Counted from the first letter of the stretch, positions 1 through 7,871 are shown. The stretch is DNA of 15,597 nucleotides from JADLCX01 sp038251595 (GCA_038251595.1 JBBSBC010000072.1:1-15597), one strand, 5' to 3'. Translations and numbers: made by a program. The notes: generated by a model not told the origin, from the letters alone.

Positions 1-1
1 G

Positions 2-643
2 CCCGTTCAGATGCCCGGCTTCACGCCCGATCAGGCGTATCGACTTCGCGCCCGCACACGGTTTGAACTACCACCCGCCGCGCCGTGTGTGGTGTTTATG
101 GGAAGGCTACACCCCGTGAAGCGTGTTGAGTTGGCGATTCGCGCCGCCTCGATCGCCGCCAAACAACTGCCCGATCTGCATCTGCTCCTCATCGGTGGGG
201 GCGATGAGCCGTATGTCCAATCGCTCAGGCAACTCGCGAACGATTCGCCGATGAAGGGGCGCATCCACTTTGCCGGTTGGGTTCAGGGCGATGACAAGTG
301 GCTCGCGCTCGCCGCGGGAGATGCTCTCACACTCAACTCGGTCCACGAAAACTTCGGATTTGTTGCGGTCGAGGCCCTGTGCGTCGGCACCATGCCGGTG
401 CTGACCGACAACCTGGCACTTGCCGACGAGCTGAAGCGCGGTGGGGTGGCGATCATCGCCCAAGGCACCGAAACTACGCTGGCAGCCGCGTGGGTTGAGG
501 CACTTCACGCCAATCGCGCCGCGCCCATTGGCGATCGCGGTCGCGCGTGGGTTGCCGCCAACCTCTCCACCGCCGCTGTCGGCGAGCGACTCGAAACGCT
601 GTACGATTCGATCCTTGCCGATGGGAGAGGGGCAAGTCGTTGA
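2..643 (+). CDS. Glycosyltransferase family 4, C-terminal domain (5'-truncated by window edge)
   Basis: Retaining GT-B glycosyltransferase that would transfer a sugar from a nucleotide-sugar donor onto a growing surface glycan at the cytoplasmic face of the inner membrane. Only the C-terminal donor-binding Rossmann domain is visible; the frame is open to the left edge (Pro-Val-Gln precede the Met at 11), so that Met is not the likely start. Counting from this Met, the domain opens with VVFMGRLHPVKRVELAI (residues 27-43), the usual GRL-x3-K donor-phosphate loop, then LLLIGGGDE, and carries the EX7E signature at ENFGFVAVE (E113, E121). The stop TGA overlaps the next gene's TTG start by three bases, so the two are probably one operon and translationally coupled. 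Family assignment is firm; donor and acceptor cannot be read from sequence. Confidence 0.9.
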   Translation, partial: PVQMPGFTPDQAYRLRARTRFELPPAAPCVVFMGRLHPVKRVELAIRAASIAAKQLPDLHLLLIGGGDEPYVQSLRQLANDSPMKGRIHFAGWVQGDDKWLALAAGDALTLNSVHENFGFVAVEALCVGTMPVLTDNLALADELKRGGVAIIAQGTETTLAAAWVEALHANRAAPIGDRGRAWVAANLSTAAVGERLETLYDSILADGRGASR

Positions 644-1872
644 CCCCACCAAATGCACCTCAGCACCCTGCGCGGCCAATCCTTGCGGTGATTACCGGTC
701 ACCTCACGCCCTATCGCATCGCCTATCACCGGCGCATCGCGGCCGAGATTCCCGAACTGCAACTCTCCACGCTTGTGACCAAGTATCGCACCGGCCCGTG
801 GGTCAACCCCGATGTTGCCGAAATCGGTACCGTGCTGTTTGATCGCGAACCGCCGCCCGGCGCGCTCACGAGCATGATTCTCGATCGTGGCGGCCGCTCA
901 CGATCTCAGCACCTCTCGCACGAGTTGGGCACGGCCAAGCGTGTATGGAGCTGGTTGCAACAGCACCGACCAGCCGCGTTGGTGTGCGGGGGTTACGACG
1001 AGCTTCCTGTCCTCAACGCGCTTCGCTGGGCTGGCCGACGAAGCGTGCCGGCATTTTTGTGGACCGACAGCAACGTACATGGCGACATGGCCACGGGCCT
1101 ACGACGGCTCGCTAAGAATGTGTATGTCCCAAGGATCACAGCCCGCTACTCGGGCATCCTGGTCTGCGGAACCGCGGGCCGCAAGTTCTTTCACCGTTAT
1201 GGTGTGCCCGACGAGAAGCTCTTTATCATGCCAGTCGAGCCCGACTACGCGGCCATCGAGCGCATGCCCGATGTTGAGGCCGACCAGATCGCGCACACAC
1301 TCGGGCTTGAGCCCGTACGCAAGCGGCTGGTCTGCTGCTGCCGGCTGATTCCCGTGAAGCGCGTCGATCTCGTGATCGATGCCTTCCGCACGCTCGCGGC
1401 AGAGCGGCCCGACTGGGACCTCATCATTGTCGGCAAGGGCGAGGCGCGATCGGATCTGGAGGTACGCGCCGGCTCGCTGCTCGCCGACCGTCGCGTACGG
1501 TTCCTCGGCTTTCAAAACACCGCAGGTCTGGCTGCGATTTACCGGCGCTCACACGCACTTGTGCTTGCCAGTGACTATGAACCCTGGGCGCTGGTTGTGA
1601 ACGAGGCCGCCACGGCGGGCATGGCCATCATCGCCAGCGATCGTGTCGGCGCGGCGTACGAACTGGTCGAATCTGGCACAAGCGGCTTTGTCTTTCCCGC
1701 TGGCAATGTTGGCGCGCTGACCGATTGTCTGCGAGGAGTCACCGATCCGACACGCACCGACACCATGCGGGCCGCAAGCCATGCCCAGATCCTGCGGTGG
1801 CGGCGCGAGGCCGATCCGATCCGTGGCTTGCGCACGGCCCTCCATGCGCGCGGCATACTCAAGTCTGTTTGA
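640..1872 (+). CDS. Glycosyltransferase family 4 (GT-B)
   Basis: Second retaining GT-B glycosyltransferase, 410 residues, complete. I place the start at TTG 640-642, which shares bases with the preceding TGA stop and has an AGAGG-type ribosome site at 626-630, nine bases upstream; the longer in-frame ATG at 547 would add 31 poorly GT-like residues inside the previous gene. The N-terminal domain starts with ILAVITGHLTPYRIAYHRR, a normal acceptor-domain strand and loop. The C-terminal domain has CRLIPVKRVDLVIDAF (234-249, with Cys where Gly is usual before RL), LIIVGKGEA, and the EX7E pair at EPWALVVNE (E314, E322), followed by an SGFVFPAGN donor-binding loop. It lies downstream of another GT4 and converges with an O-antigen ligase-like gene, which fits polysaccharide assembly. 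The sugar specificity is unknown. Confidence 0.93.
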   Translation: MTPPNAPQHPARPILAVITGHLTPYRIAYHRRIAAEIPELQLSTLVTKYRTGPWVNPDVAEIGTVLFDREPPPGALTSMILDRGGRSRSQHLSHELGTAKRVWSWLQQHRPAALVCGGYDELPVLNALRWAGRRSVPAFLWTDSNVHGDMATGLRRLAKNVYVPRITARYSGILVCGTAGRKFFHRYGVPDEKLFIMPVEPDYAAIERMPDVEADQIAHTLGLEPVRKRLVCCCRLIPVKRVDLVIDAFRTLAAERPDWDLIIVGKGEARSDLEVRAGSLLADRRVRFLGFQNTAGLAAIYRRSHALVLASDYEPWALVVNEAATAGMAIIASDRVGAAYELVESGTSGFVFPAGNVGALTDCLRGVTDPTRTDTMRAASHAQILRWRREADPIRGLRTALHARGILKSV

Positions 1873-1912
1873 TCACACCCACACGCTCGCGACCATCGGG
1901 CATCCGCGCGGT

Positions 1913-3358
1913 TCACGCTTGGTCTTGGGCAACGGACGTGCGCTGGTTCAGCTCGGCAAGGGCGGGTGACGATTCGGGCGCACCGGCGTCGTAGCCATAC
2001 GTCGCGGCCGCCTCCCACGAGGCGTCATCGACCGGCTCCTCCTCATACACCCCATCTTCGAGCGCGATGTGTGGATTGCGAGAGACCTGCTCGGTCAACC
2101 ATATGCCGATGCCCGCGAACAGCAACATGATCGTGGTTGTCGAGCTCGAGCGCGAGAGAATGAAGCCCTCAAACACCGCGGCACCAAAGAACATGGCGTT
2201 CCACGAGCAGAACAAATCCACGAGTGGTCTCTGCTCCTTGGGCAACCGTCGGCGCAGCAATGTGAGCGTTGCGCACTTCCACATGCTGAACAACAACAGA
2301 CCCACCATCAGCGAGAACATCACGAACCCGTACGCGGCAAACCCCGCGAGGTAACTCGATTCGCTGGCCCCCGTCTCCGCCCAGCCGACACCGATGATCG
2401 GACTTTCAAAGATTTTCTCGATCTGCCGCTTCCATACCCCATCGCGGGTATTCTCCGATGAGACCAGCCTCTCCAAGTTGCTGCCGATCTGAAGTTCCGC
2501 GGCAAGAAAGCTAAGCGCGAACGTCATGATCGCAGCAAAAGGAAGCAGCAAAATCACTTTGCCAAGCTTGTTGTAAAGCACAAACGCCGCGCCGAGCAGC
2601 AGCATCACCGCGCCGGTGCGCGAACCTGTCCAACCCACGAACAACAGGTTGATGGCGATCAGAGCAACCCAGAGGGCCCTGAGCCGACGATTGGGATCAT
2701 GCAGCATGAGCCACAGAGCGATGATGACGAACGGTGCACAAACCAGTGCCGCCCCCTGCGCGTTGCCCATCATGCCCCAGAAGCGGCCCCCCGTGTTCAC
2801 GAGCAACTTGGGGTTGGTCACAAACTGCACCGAACAGCAGACCGTCCAGGCCACGCTGACGAGCATGATCGTCCGAAGAACTTTCAGGCACCCTTCGTAT
2901 GAGTTGCACACACTGGGCGCGGCAAACAACATGCACGGAATCGTCGCGAGCGCGAAGCCGATTGACTGTGCGGCCGCCGTGGGCGTTTCGTGTATAAACT
3001 GCAGCAAGCCCGCGTAGACACCCACACCAAGAAGAAAGAGCCCTTGAATCGGCACCTTGTTCGCGTGCAGCCTTCCGGTCACCACAACAACGATGGTGAG
3101 CAGCAACGCCAACACCAGGTGCCCTTCAGCACGCAACTGTTGAACCGGCAACATCCATGTGTTGAGATACGACGTTCTCTCGAAGTTTAGCGGCGCGGTC
3201 AACGCGTTGAAGAAGAGCGTCCCCGCGAAGATCCACTGAACGAAACTAAGCCTGATGAACAGCGCGGCAAGCAACGCCAGCGCGGCAAAGCCCACCATGA
3301 AGATCTTCACGGCGATGCTGTATTCAAACCCGAAGTATTCCGCCAGCACAAACTGCAC
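1913..3358 (-). CDS. O-antigen ligase / polymerase-like (Wzy/WaaL) membrane protein
   Basis: Polytopic inner-membrane protein of 481 residues, with about ten or more hydrophobic segments up to about residue 422, then a roughly 60-residue acidic hydrophilic tail. The family polymerises or ligates undecaprenyl-linked glycans on the periplasmic side. Family marks seen are GRFWGMMGNAQG (191-202), GWTGSRTGAVML (242-253, the SRxG motif), and a periplasmic loop running from RDGVW (305-309) to SPIIGVGW (319-326), the usual sPxxGxG motif. The start is GTG at 3358, preceded by AGGGAG five bases upstream; no better start lies between there and the in-frame stop at 3425-3427. It is the last gene of a leftward set, 66 bases after the EEP-fold gene. 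Ligase and polymerase cannot be separated by eye. The acidic tail is unlike most family members and may be cytoplasmic. Confidence 0.88.
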   Translation of the reverse strand: MQFVLAEYFGFEYSIAVKIFMVGFAALALLAALFIRLSFVQWIFAGTLFFNALTAPLNFERTSYLNTWMLPVQQLRAEGHLVLALLLTIVVVVTGRLHANKVPIQGLFLLGVGVYAGLLQFIHETPTAAAQSIGFALATIPCMLFAAPSVCNSYEGCLKVLRTIMLVSVAWTVCCSVQFVTNPKLLVNTGGRFWGMMGNAQGAALVCAPFVIIALWLMLHDPNRRLRALWVALIAINLLFVGWTGSRTGAVMLLLGAAFVLYNKLGKVILLLPFAAIMTFALSFLAAELQIGSNLERLVSSENTRDGVWKRQIEKIFESPIIGVGWAETGASESSYLAGFAAYGFVMFSLMVGLLLFSMWKCATLTLLRRRLPKEQRPLVDLFCSWNAMFFGAAVFEGFILSRSSSTTTIMLLFAGIGIWLTEQVSRNPHIALEDGVYEEEPVDDASWEAAATYGYDAGAPESSPALAELNQRTSVAQDQA

Positions 3359-3424
3359 AACGACTCCCTGTTCGCGGTCACTGACTTCGGCGGGAAGCCC
3401 CCGCGCCCCGTTGCCGATACAGGC

Positions 3425-4618
3425 TTATCGGCCTGCGCCAGCACCTTCCGCAGTCCAACTCGCCGCTTCTGGCACGGTATGACCCGGAATATCGAGTTCA
3501 ACAATGATCGGCAGATGCCCCGATGCCATGCGAGGCCCGACCGTCCACCCAACAACCTTAACTCCCGGCGTGACCAGGGCATCATCAATCGCAATACTTG
3601 CCGGCCAGACCGCGGGAAAGGACGGTGCGGTTTTTGCCGACATCCCTACAGGCACCTCGTTCGGATAGGTGCCAATCAAGACGAAGAGCGGCTTGGCACG
3701 ACGAAGGTTGGCCTCGCGAAACAACCGCTGACTGCGATACCCCGTTGGTGTCGCGTTCAGATCGCTTAGTACGACCACCGCCAACCCTTGTTCGCGCAGA
3801 CGATTGGTCAATACGCCCACCGACTCCACCACGCCATTCCCGAACATCCAGCGCTCACTCGTTCGCGGCGAGCGCGGATGAAAGGCGATCACCGCAAATT
3901 CCCCGCCCTTCCCATTCACCCTCGGTCGCTCCACAATCCCCGCGATCAGATAGTTCGAGACATCTCCAAGCCAGCTCGTATCAATCGCACGCAACGGCCA
4001 CCGAGAGACCATGAACCCGGCGGTGATGTCGGTGTAGTCAATCGTCGGTCCAGGTCGCCACCGACGGGTCAGCTTGCCGGGATATTCATCTTCAAGGTGA
4101 TGTCCATACACCACGCGCGTCTGCTGCGCCGTCGGCGGGCAAACAATCGAGAGCACATCCGCCTCGGTCAGCCGCATGTATGCCTCAATGCTCGGTCCAT
4201 CGCCGAACGCACTCGCGTTGTAATGCAGAAGCCGCACAAGATCAGCGGGCGCATCAGGCCCGTGTCCGATCAGTCGCGAACGCGGCCAATACGCCGCACG
4301 ACCCAGCCCGAGCGCCACGACGCACGACGCGCACGCCACCAGCCCCACCACCGCGAGCCGACGTTGCCGCGTGACCAACCAGAGCAACGTGCCCATCGCG
4401 CTCAAGACCAACCACTGCGCCGTAAGGTTGGCCGCCAGATCCAACATCCATCCGTGCCCCGACACAATCCAGCAAAGACTTCCCAGCAGAAGCACGACTA
4501 CTACGGGCCATGAGATGGCCGCGAATGCCCGCGCCATCGGACCACGAGCCCGCCGAGGGGTGCTTGCGGCGGGGTACGGGGCCGGAACAGAGCGCGTGGT
4601 GGAAGTGCTGTGCATCAT
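3425..4618 (-). CDS. Membrane-anchored endonuclease/exonuclease/phosphatase (EEP) fold protein, catalytic residues altered
   Basis: Protein of 397 residues with three predicted N-terminal membrane spans (about 33-53, 62-82, 88-108) and a C-terminal EEP-like domain (about 128-375) that should face the periplasm or cytoplasm depending on topology. The family cleaves phosphodiesters or phosphomonoesters with bound metal. Seen motifs are LLHYNAS (N134), AFHPRSP (H247), LSDLNATP (D286, N288), SIAIDDALVT (D345 or D346) and SGHLPI (H368). Two expected acidic residues are missing: the Glu of the usual D-x-L-x-x-E strand is Cys160 in DVLSIVCPP, and the Asp of the usual SDH is Gly367. The start is one of two adjacent ATGs without a clear ribosome site; Met28 is an alternative. 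It sits between the epimerase (43 bases) and the ligase (66 bases), suggesting a role in glycan metabolism, possibly as a non-catalytic or altered enzyme. Confidence 0.8.
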   Translation of the reverse strand: MMHSTSTTRSVPAPYPAASTPRRARGPMARAFAAISWPVVVVLLLGSLCWIVSGHGWMLDLAANLTAQWLVLSAMGTLLWLVTRQRRLAVVGLVACASCVVALGLGRAAYWPRSRLIGHGPDAPADLVRLLHYNASAFGDGPSIEAYMRLTEADVLSIVCPPTAQQTRVVYGHHLEDEYPGKLTRRWRPGPTIDYTDITAGFMVSRWPLRAIDTSWLGDVSNYLIAGIVERPRVNGKGGEFAVIAFHPRSPRTSERWMFGNGVVESVGVLTNRLREQGLAVVVLSDLNATPTGYRSQRLFREANLRRAKPLFVLIGTYPNEVPVGMSAKTAPSFPAVWPASIAIDDALVTPGVKVVGWTVGPRMASGHLPIIVELDIPGHTVPEAASWTAEGAGAGR

Positions 4619-4661
4619 GACGATCGCGATTCATCGACTTAATGGCGGCTCCGATTTTGGG

Positions 4662-5630
4662 CTACTGCCTCTTCAGCCATTCCCATTGTCGCGCAACGCC
4701 CTCGGCAAAGGTGGTGCTCGGCGCGTATCCAAGCTCCGCGCTTGCGCGTCTCAGATCGGCAAACGTCCGCTCGACATCACCCGGCTGCGCAGGCATCGAC
4801 TTTACCGGCGTCTCGCGCCCCGTCACGCGCTGCACCGTCGCGATCATTTCACGCAACGTGACCGGGCTTGATCCACCAAGATTCCAGATCCGATAGCCAT
4901 GCGCGTCGATCCGGTCATACGCGGCCACCACGCCGCGCACAATGTCCTCGATGTAGGTGTAGTCCCGGCTCGTCGTGCCATCACCGAACATCGGGATCGG
5001 CTGATGATCGCGAGCCAACTTCAGGAACATGCTGATCGCCAGATCCGGCCTCTGCCGCGGCCCAAACACCGTAAAGAACCGCAGACACGCCGTCGGCATC
5101 CTCGTCAGTTTCCAATGGGCAAACCCGATGAGCTCGCACGACCGCTTGGTCGCGGCGTATGGAGAAATTGGCTCCGAGACATCCGCATCTTCGCGGAACG
5201 GCGCAACGGCCAGGTTGCCATACACGCTTGAACTCGACGCCATCACGAATCGATCGCAGCCCGCACGCTTGGCTTCTTCAAGCAGCACCGCGGTCCCCAT
5301 CACGTTCACCCGCGCGTATCCGACCGGATCGGCAATCGAAGGGCGCACGCCCGCGCGCGCCGCCAGATGAATCACCCCCGCCGGACGGTGAACATCGAAC
5401 ACGTGCCGCATCGCAACCGCATCACAGATATCCGCCTCCACAAGGTGATACGAGTCGGTCGTACCGCCCGCGATCGTCTCGTGGACGTTCCGCCGCTTGA
5501 TCGATTCGTCGTAGTATGGATCAAAGTTATCGACACCAACGACCCGCTCGCCCCGTGCGAGAAGTGCGCCCGCGACGTGCGACCCGATAAACCCGGCCGC
5601 GCCGGTGAGAAGTATGCTCCGCTTCATCAT
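4662..5630 (-). CDS. NAD-dependent epimerase/dehydratase, UDP-glucuronate 4-epimerase-like
   Basis: Extended short-chain dehydrogenase/reductase of 322 residues acting on a UDP-sugar in the cytoplasm. The N-terminal NAD site is LLTGAAGFIGSH (GxxGxxG at 10-16), with an acidic D34 in GVDNFDPYYD. The catalytic set is SSSSVYG (132-138) and YAATK (Y158, K162). The DNFDPYYD stretch, AGVRPSI, FFTVFGPRQRPD and FGDGTTSRDYTYIEDIV are those of the UDP-glucuronate 4-epimerase branch (CapI/WbnF-like), though UDP-glucose 4-epimerase or a dehydratase cannot be excluded. The start is one of the paired ATGs at 5630 or 5627; an upstream in-frame ATG at 5738 would add residues with no SDR character and would lie in the terminator region. 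It is first of a leftward set with the EEP and ligase genes, presumably supplying an activated uronic acid. Confidence 0.9.
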   Translation of the reverse strand: MMKRSILLTGAAGFIGSHVAGALLARGERVVGVDNFDPYYDESIKRRNVHETIAGGTTDSYHLVEADICDAVAMRHVFDVHRPAGVIHLAARAGVRPSIADPVGYARVNVMGTAVLLEEAKRAGCDRFVMASSSSVYGNLAVAPFREDADVSEPISPYAATKRSCELIGFAHWKLTRMPTACLRFFTVFGPRQRPDLAISMFLKLARDHQPIPMFGDGTTSRDYTYIEDIVRGVVAAYDRIDAHGYRIWNLGGSSPVTLREMIATVQRVTGRETPVKSMPAQPGDVERTFADLRRASAELGYAPSTTFAEGVARQWEWLKRQ

Positions 5631-5730
5631 GCCCGCATTGTTGGTCGCACGCCGAGGCAACGCCCCTGCTTGGCAGAATGTCCCGAACCCGTACGAACCA
5701 CCACTGAAAGAGCACGGCAAATGGCACGGC

Positions 5731-5769
5731 AAAAACAAAGCAGGGCGCCATCGTAAGACAGCGCCCCGC
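5731..5769 (-). terminator. Intrinsic (rho-independent) terminator
   Basis: On the minus strand a GC-rich stem GCGGGGCGC (5769-5761) pairs with GCGCCCTGC (5748-5740) with one mismatch. The inner bases TGTC and GATG extend it through wobble pairs to a TTAC loop. It is followed directly by TTTGTTTTT (5739-5731). It would end leftward transcripts arriving from the hairpin region or the PEQ-repeat gene before the epimerase, about 100 bases ahead of the epimerase start. It could also act as an attenuator for that operon. Confidence 0.75.
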
Positions 5770-5946
5770 TGGAGGAGAGAGAGATCAGAGGAATAAGGTC
5801 CTAGAGGCTATCGGCTCAGCCGGGGACCAGAGATAGAAACTTCTCAACGTCGATTCCGTTTGAGAAGCATGCAATCCGGCCAGGTAAAGGGCGTGTCGCG
5901 AGATGAAGGAACTCGTCGATGGCCCAACCAGATTGCCCAAGTTCAA
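5731..5946 (-). ncRNA. Candidate structured small RNA or attenuator leader
   Basis: Reading leftward, four hairpins follow in a row. The first is GGGC/GCCC (5925-5922 with 5892-5889), with an inner CGAG/CTCG helix. The second is a perfect eight-pair CTTCTCAA/TTGAGAAG (5867-5860 with 5847-5840) and a 12-base loop. The third is GGTCC/GGACC (5828-5824 with 5801-5797), enclosing a small CGGC-TGA-GCCG hairpin. The fourth is the intrinsic terminator. A weak sigma70-like promoter lies just upstream. I recognise no known RNA family: the thi-box, GEMM and SRP-like cores I could recall are absent. It may be an independent sRNA, the structured 3' end of an upstream transcript, or the leader of the epimerase operon. 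Confidence 0.35.
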
Positions 5947-5952
5947 CACACA

Positions 5953-5981
5953 ATCTTAGCCCAGAAATTGAGCACTGACAC
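5953..5981 (-). promoter_or_regulatory. Weak sigma70-like promoter for the hairpin RNA
   Basis: On the minus strand GTGTCA (5981-5976) and TAAGAT (5958-5953) are separated by 17 bases; each matches four of six consensus positions. The predicted start at about 5946 falls just ahead of the first hairpin. The match is weak by itself and gains support only from its position. Confidence 0.22.
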
Positions 5982-6242
5982 ACCTTTATACGTAAAACAC
6001 CATTGAGTGTTCCACCTGTTTCGTCCTTGCCGGTCGCACAATTTCCGCTTTGGCTGATAACTCATGCCATATCGCGAGGCCTGCGGCCATGCGATCGTTG
6101 TTCGTGCGGGTTGGCACCGAACAGTCCTGTAAAAACCAAGCTGTCCCAACGTGGGCCAGCTTCTCCAAAGTAACAGTTTTTTCTTGACCCCCGACCAAAC
6201 GATGGTGGGTTACCGGACGCAAATCATCGCGTGCAGCACAAC

Positions 6243-7430
6243 TTAATGAGGCAATGGCTTCGGCATCGGGGGTTCATCCATCTCCTCCGCAGACGGAAGG
6301 TTCATCTCATCCATGCTCGGCGGTGGCTTGGCCTCGCCGCGTTCGGGCCGCATGCGACCTCGGGCATCAGGGGCCACACCCACTTCTCGCATGCGGGCTT
6401 CAATGCGCTCAAGCAACTGTTCCTGCTGCTCTGGGCTCATGCGTGCAAACAACTTCATGAGACGCTCGCGACGTTCGCCCATCGCCCCATCCCGGGCCGG
6501 GGCTTCTGGCTTCTTCATCCCTTCTCCCACCGGACCTTTCGGCATGTTCCGCATTCCATCCGCGGCGCGTCGGCGCCCGGGTGGTGGTGATCCCGCATCG
6601 CGGTTGGCTTCCGGAGTCTTGCCATCCTTGTTCACGCGCTGGCGCACGTATGCGTCTTCGCGCTGTTTGGCCTGACGATCACGAAAGTCGTTCAACCGTT
6701 CATCCACCGCCGCGCGCTGCTCGGGTGTGAGCTGCTCCCACACCTTCGCGTACGCCTGTTCAGCCTGCGGCATGTTCTCCATCAACTCGCGCGCCTGAGC
6801 ACGCACCTCTTCGGGAATCTCTGCACGATTGCCCTTGCCGTCGCCCATATCCGGGCCGGGCTTCCCCTTTCCGCGCGGTGCACCATCCATCATGTCGCCG
6901 GGGGCTTCAGGGCCGCGACCCCGACGCGCGCCACGCTCCGAGCCACCACCCGCTGCGTTTGCACCATCAAGCCGCCGGAGCATTTCCGCCGCCGGGCCGC
7001 CGCCCGGCGTTTTGTCGCGCAGCTCTTCGATCTCCGCGCGGTGCTCCTGCACATAGTCGCGCACCTGCTGCTCAAAGTCTTTCTGAATGCTCATGATTTT
7101 CTCACGCTGCTCCGGTGTGGCACGCACATCGTCGGGCGCATCTTCACCCATGATCGCGCCCATGGCCTCGCGCATGACGCGCGGCGGGATGCGCTCCGCC
7201 ATCTTGCGCTTCAACCCTTCCGTGCTGTTGCCAAACTGGCCGGCCGCGCCGGGCACATCGCGTGCATGAACCCCTGGCCCACTGAGGGGGGCCGGATCGC
7301 CCGAGGGCGCGGGTGGCGGTGGGGGGGTGGGCTTCCGATCTTTCGGCTGCGCCAATGAGGCCGCCGCCAGTCCGCACACACCAACCATCCGAACCAACCA
7401 CCCAATACGCGTGTTTGTTGCCTTGCTCAT
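6243..7430 (-). CDS. Secreted PEQ-repeat helical protein (Spy/CpxP-like pattern)
   Basis: Protein of 395 residues with a signal peptide: charged start, hydrophobic WLVRMVGVCGLAAASLA, probable cleavage after Ala27. A proline-rich spacer follows (PTPPPPPAP). The mature part has three helical blocks each led by a (T/S)PEQ motif: ATPEQREKIMSIQKDF (104-119), LTPEQRAAVDERLNDF (234-249) and MSPEQQEQLLERIEAR (331-346). They are separated by Gly/Pro/Arg-rich, probably disordered linkers. LTPEQ-type helices are typical of Spy/CpxP/zinc-resistance periplasmic proteins, so a periplasmic chaperone or metal/stress sensor is possible, but similarity is at pattern level only. The start ATG at 7430 has AGGAG eight bases upstream; the longer frame to 7529 lacks one. 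It stands 441 bases downstream of a membrane protein gene that also has a charged helical domain. Confidence 0.8.
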   Translation of the reverse strand: MSKATNTRIGWLVRMVGVCGLAAASLAQPKDRKPTPPPPPAPSGDPAPLSGPGVHARDVPGAAGQFGNSTEGLKRKMAERIPPRVMREAMGAIMGEDAPDDVRATPEQREKIMSIQKDFEQQVRDYVQEHRAEIEELRDKTPGGGPAAEMLRRLDGANAAGGGSERGARRGRGPEAPGDMMDGAPRGKGKPGPDMGDGKGNRAEIPEEVRAQARELMENMPQAEQAYAKVWEQLTPEQRAAVDERLNDFRDRQAKQREDAYVRQRVNKDGKTPEANRDAGSPPPGRRRAADGMRNMPKGPVGEGMKKPEAPARDGAMGERRERLMKLFARMSPEQQEQLLERIEARMREVGVAPDARGRMRPERGEAKPPPSMDEMNLPSAEEMDEPPMPKPLPH

Positions 7431-7871
7431 CGCAGTCGCTCCTGTACCCCGCAGAGTGCTATCGGCCTGGGTATGCCATGCCAAACGCACCAAACCGCTC
7501 GATATTTCAGCCGATGTGCCCCACCGCACACCCTGTTCGCGATACCCGCCCCACCCAGTTCATCCAAGTTCCCATGATCCTCTACGTGCTGGAACGCACC
7601 GCTGTACATTCTGGGCAGCATCGTGGAACTTGAATGCGTGATCCGTGTCTCCAGATGCAAACCTTGATATCGTCACCACGCAACGCAGATCATTGCGCGG
7701 AAGGACCATCCGAACCGCATCCTGTCGCAACCAGGGCCACCAGCCAGACGCGGGACTATTTGCGCGTCCTCACTGTGCCCGCACCCACCGCCGCGTTGCC
7801 GCTTTGCGGGGCTTGTCTCTTCGGCTTGGTTGTGCGCCGTCGAAGAACGCCGTCCTGCAAGTAGCCGACCG
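7431..7871. other. 441-base intergenic stretch
   Basis: This spacer lies between the membrane protein stop and the start of the PEQ-repeat gene, both leftward. It contains the inverted repeat at 7561-7636 and the ribosome site CAGGAG (7445-7440). Frames that cross it are short and overlap real genes in other phases. I see no clear terminator after the membrane protein gene and no consensus promoter. Confidence 0.5.
7561..7636 (-). repeat. 12-base inverted repeat in the leader of the PEQ-repeat gene
   Basis: CATTCAAGTTCC (7636-7625) and GGAACTTGGATG (7572-7561), read leftward, pair along all twelve positions with one U-G wobble. In rightward RNA the same position would be an A-C mismatch. The 52 bases between contain a smaller GTGC/GCAC hairpin. 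The arms lie 130-205 bases upstream of the PEQ-repeat start, so this may be a structured 5' leader or an operator pair. Confidence 0.4.

Larger units (their letters stand above)
5631..6242. other. 612-base stretch without a confident gene
   Basis: This stretch is less GC-rich than the flanking genes. On the minus strand it holds a row of hairpins ending in an intrinsic terminator (5731-5946, listed separately) and about 100 bases of leader before the epimerase. A minus-strand reading frame of 78 codons (6222-5986) lies 20 bases after the PEQ-repeat gene. It has mixed codon use, no recognisable motif and no good ribosome site, so I do not call it a gene. No tRNA or recognisable riboswitch core was seen. 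Confidence 0.5.

Noticed and set aside
3788..4513. Long plus-strand frame (241 codons) across the EEP gene
   Set aside because: It is Arg/His/Pro-rich antisense of a protein with clear EEP motifs and membrane spans, typical of GC-rich shadow frames.
2..5630. Exosortase/PEP-CTERM type polysaccharide locus
   Set aside because: No exosortase, PEP-CTERM tail, polysaccharide export or chain-length protein is visible; the O-antigen ligase-like gene alone does not show it.
5770..5880. TPP riboswitch (a CTGAG-like sequence and CTGATC on the minus strand)
   Set aside because: The conserved ACCTGATC-GG segment and the paired thi-box arms are missing, and no thiamine gene follows.
5986..6222. 78-codon minus-strand reading frame after the PEQ-repeat gene
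   Set aside because: Mixed third-position use, no ribosome site and no motif; it lies in the AT-richer spacer. It could be a small gene, but nothing in the sequence supports it.
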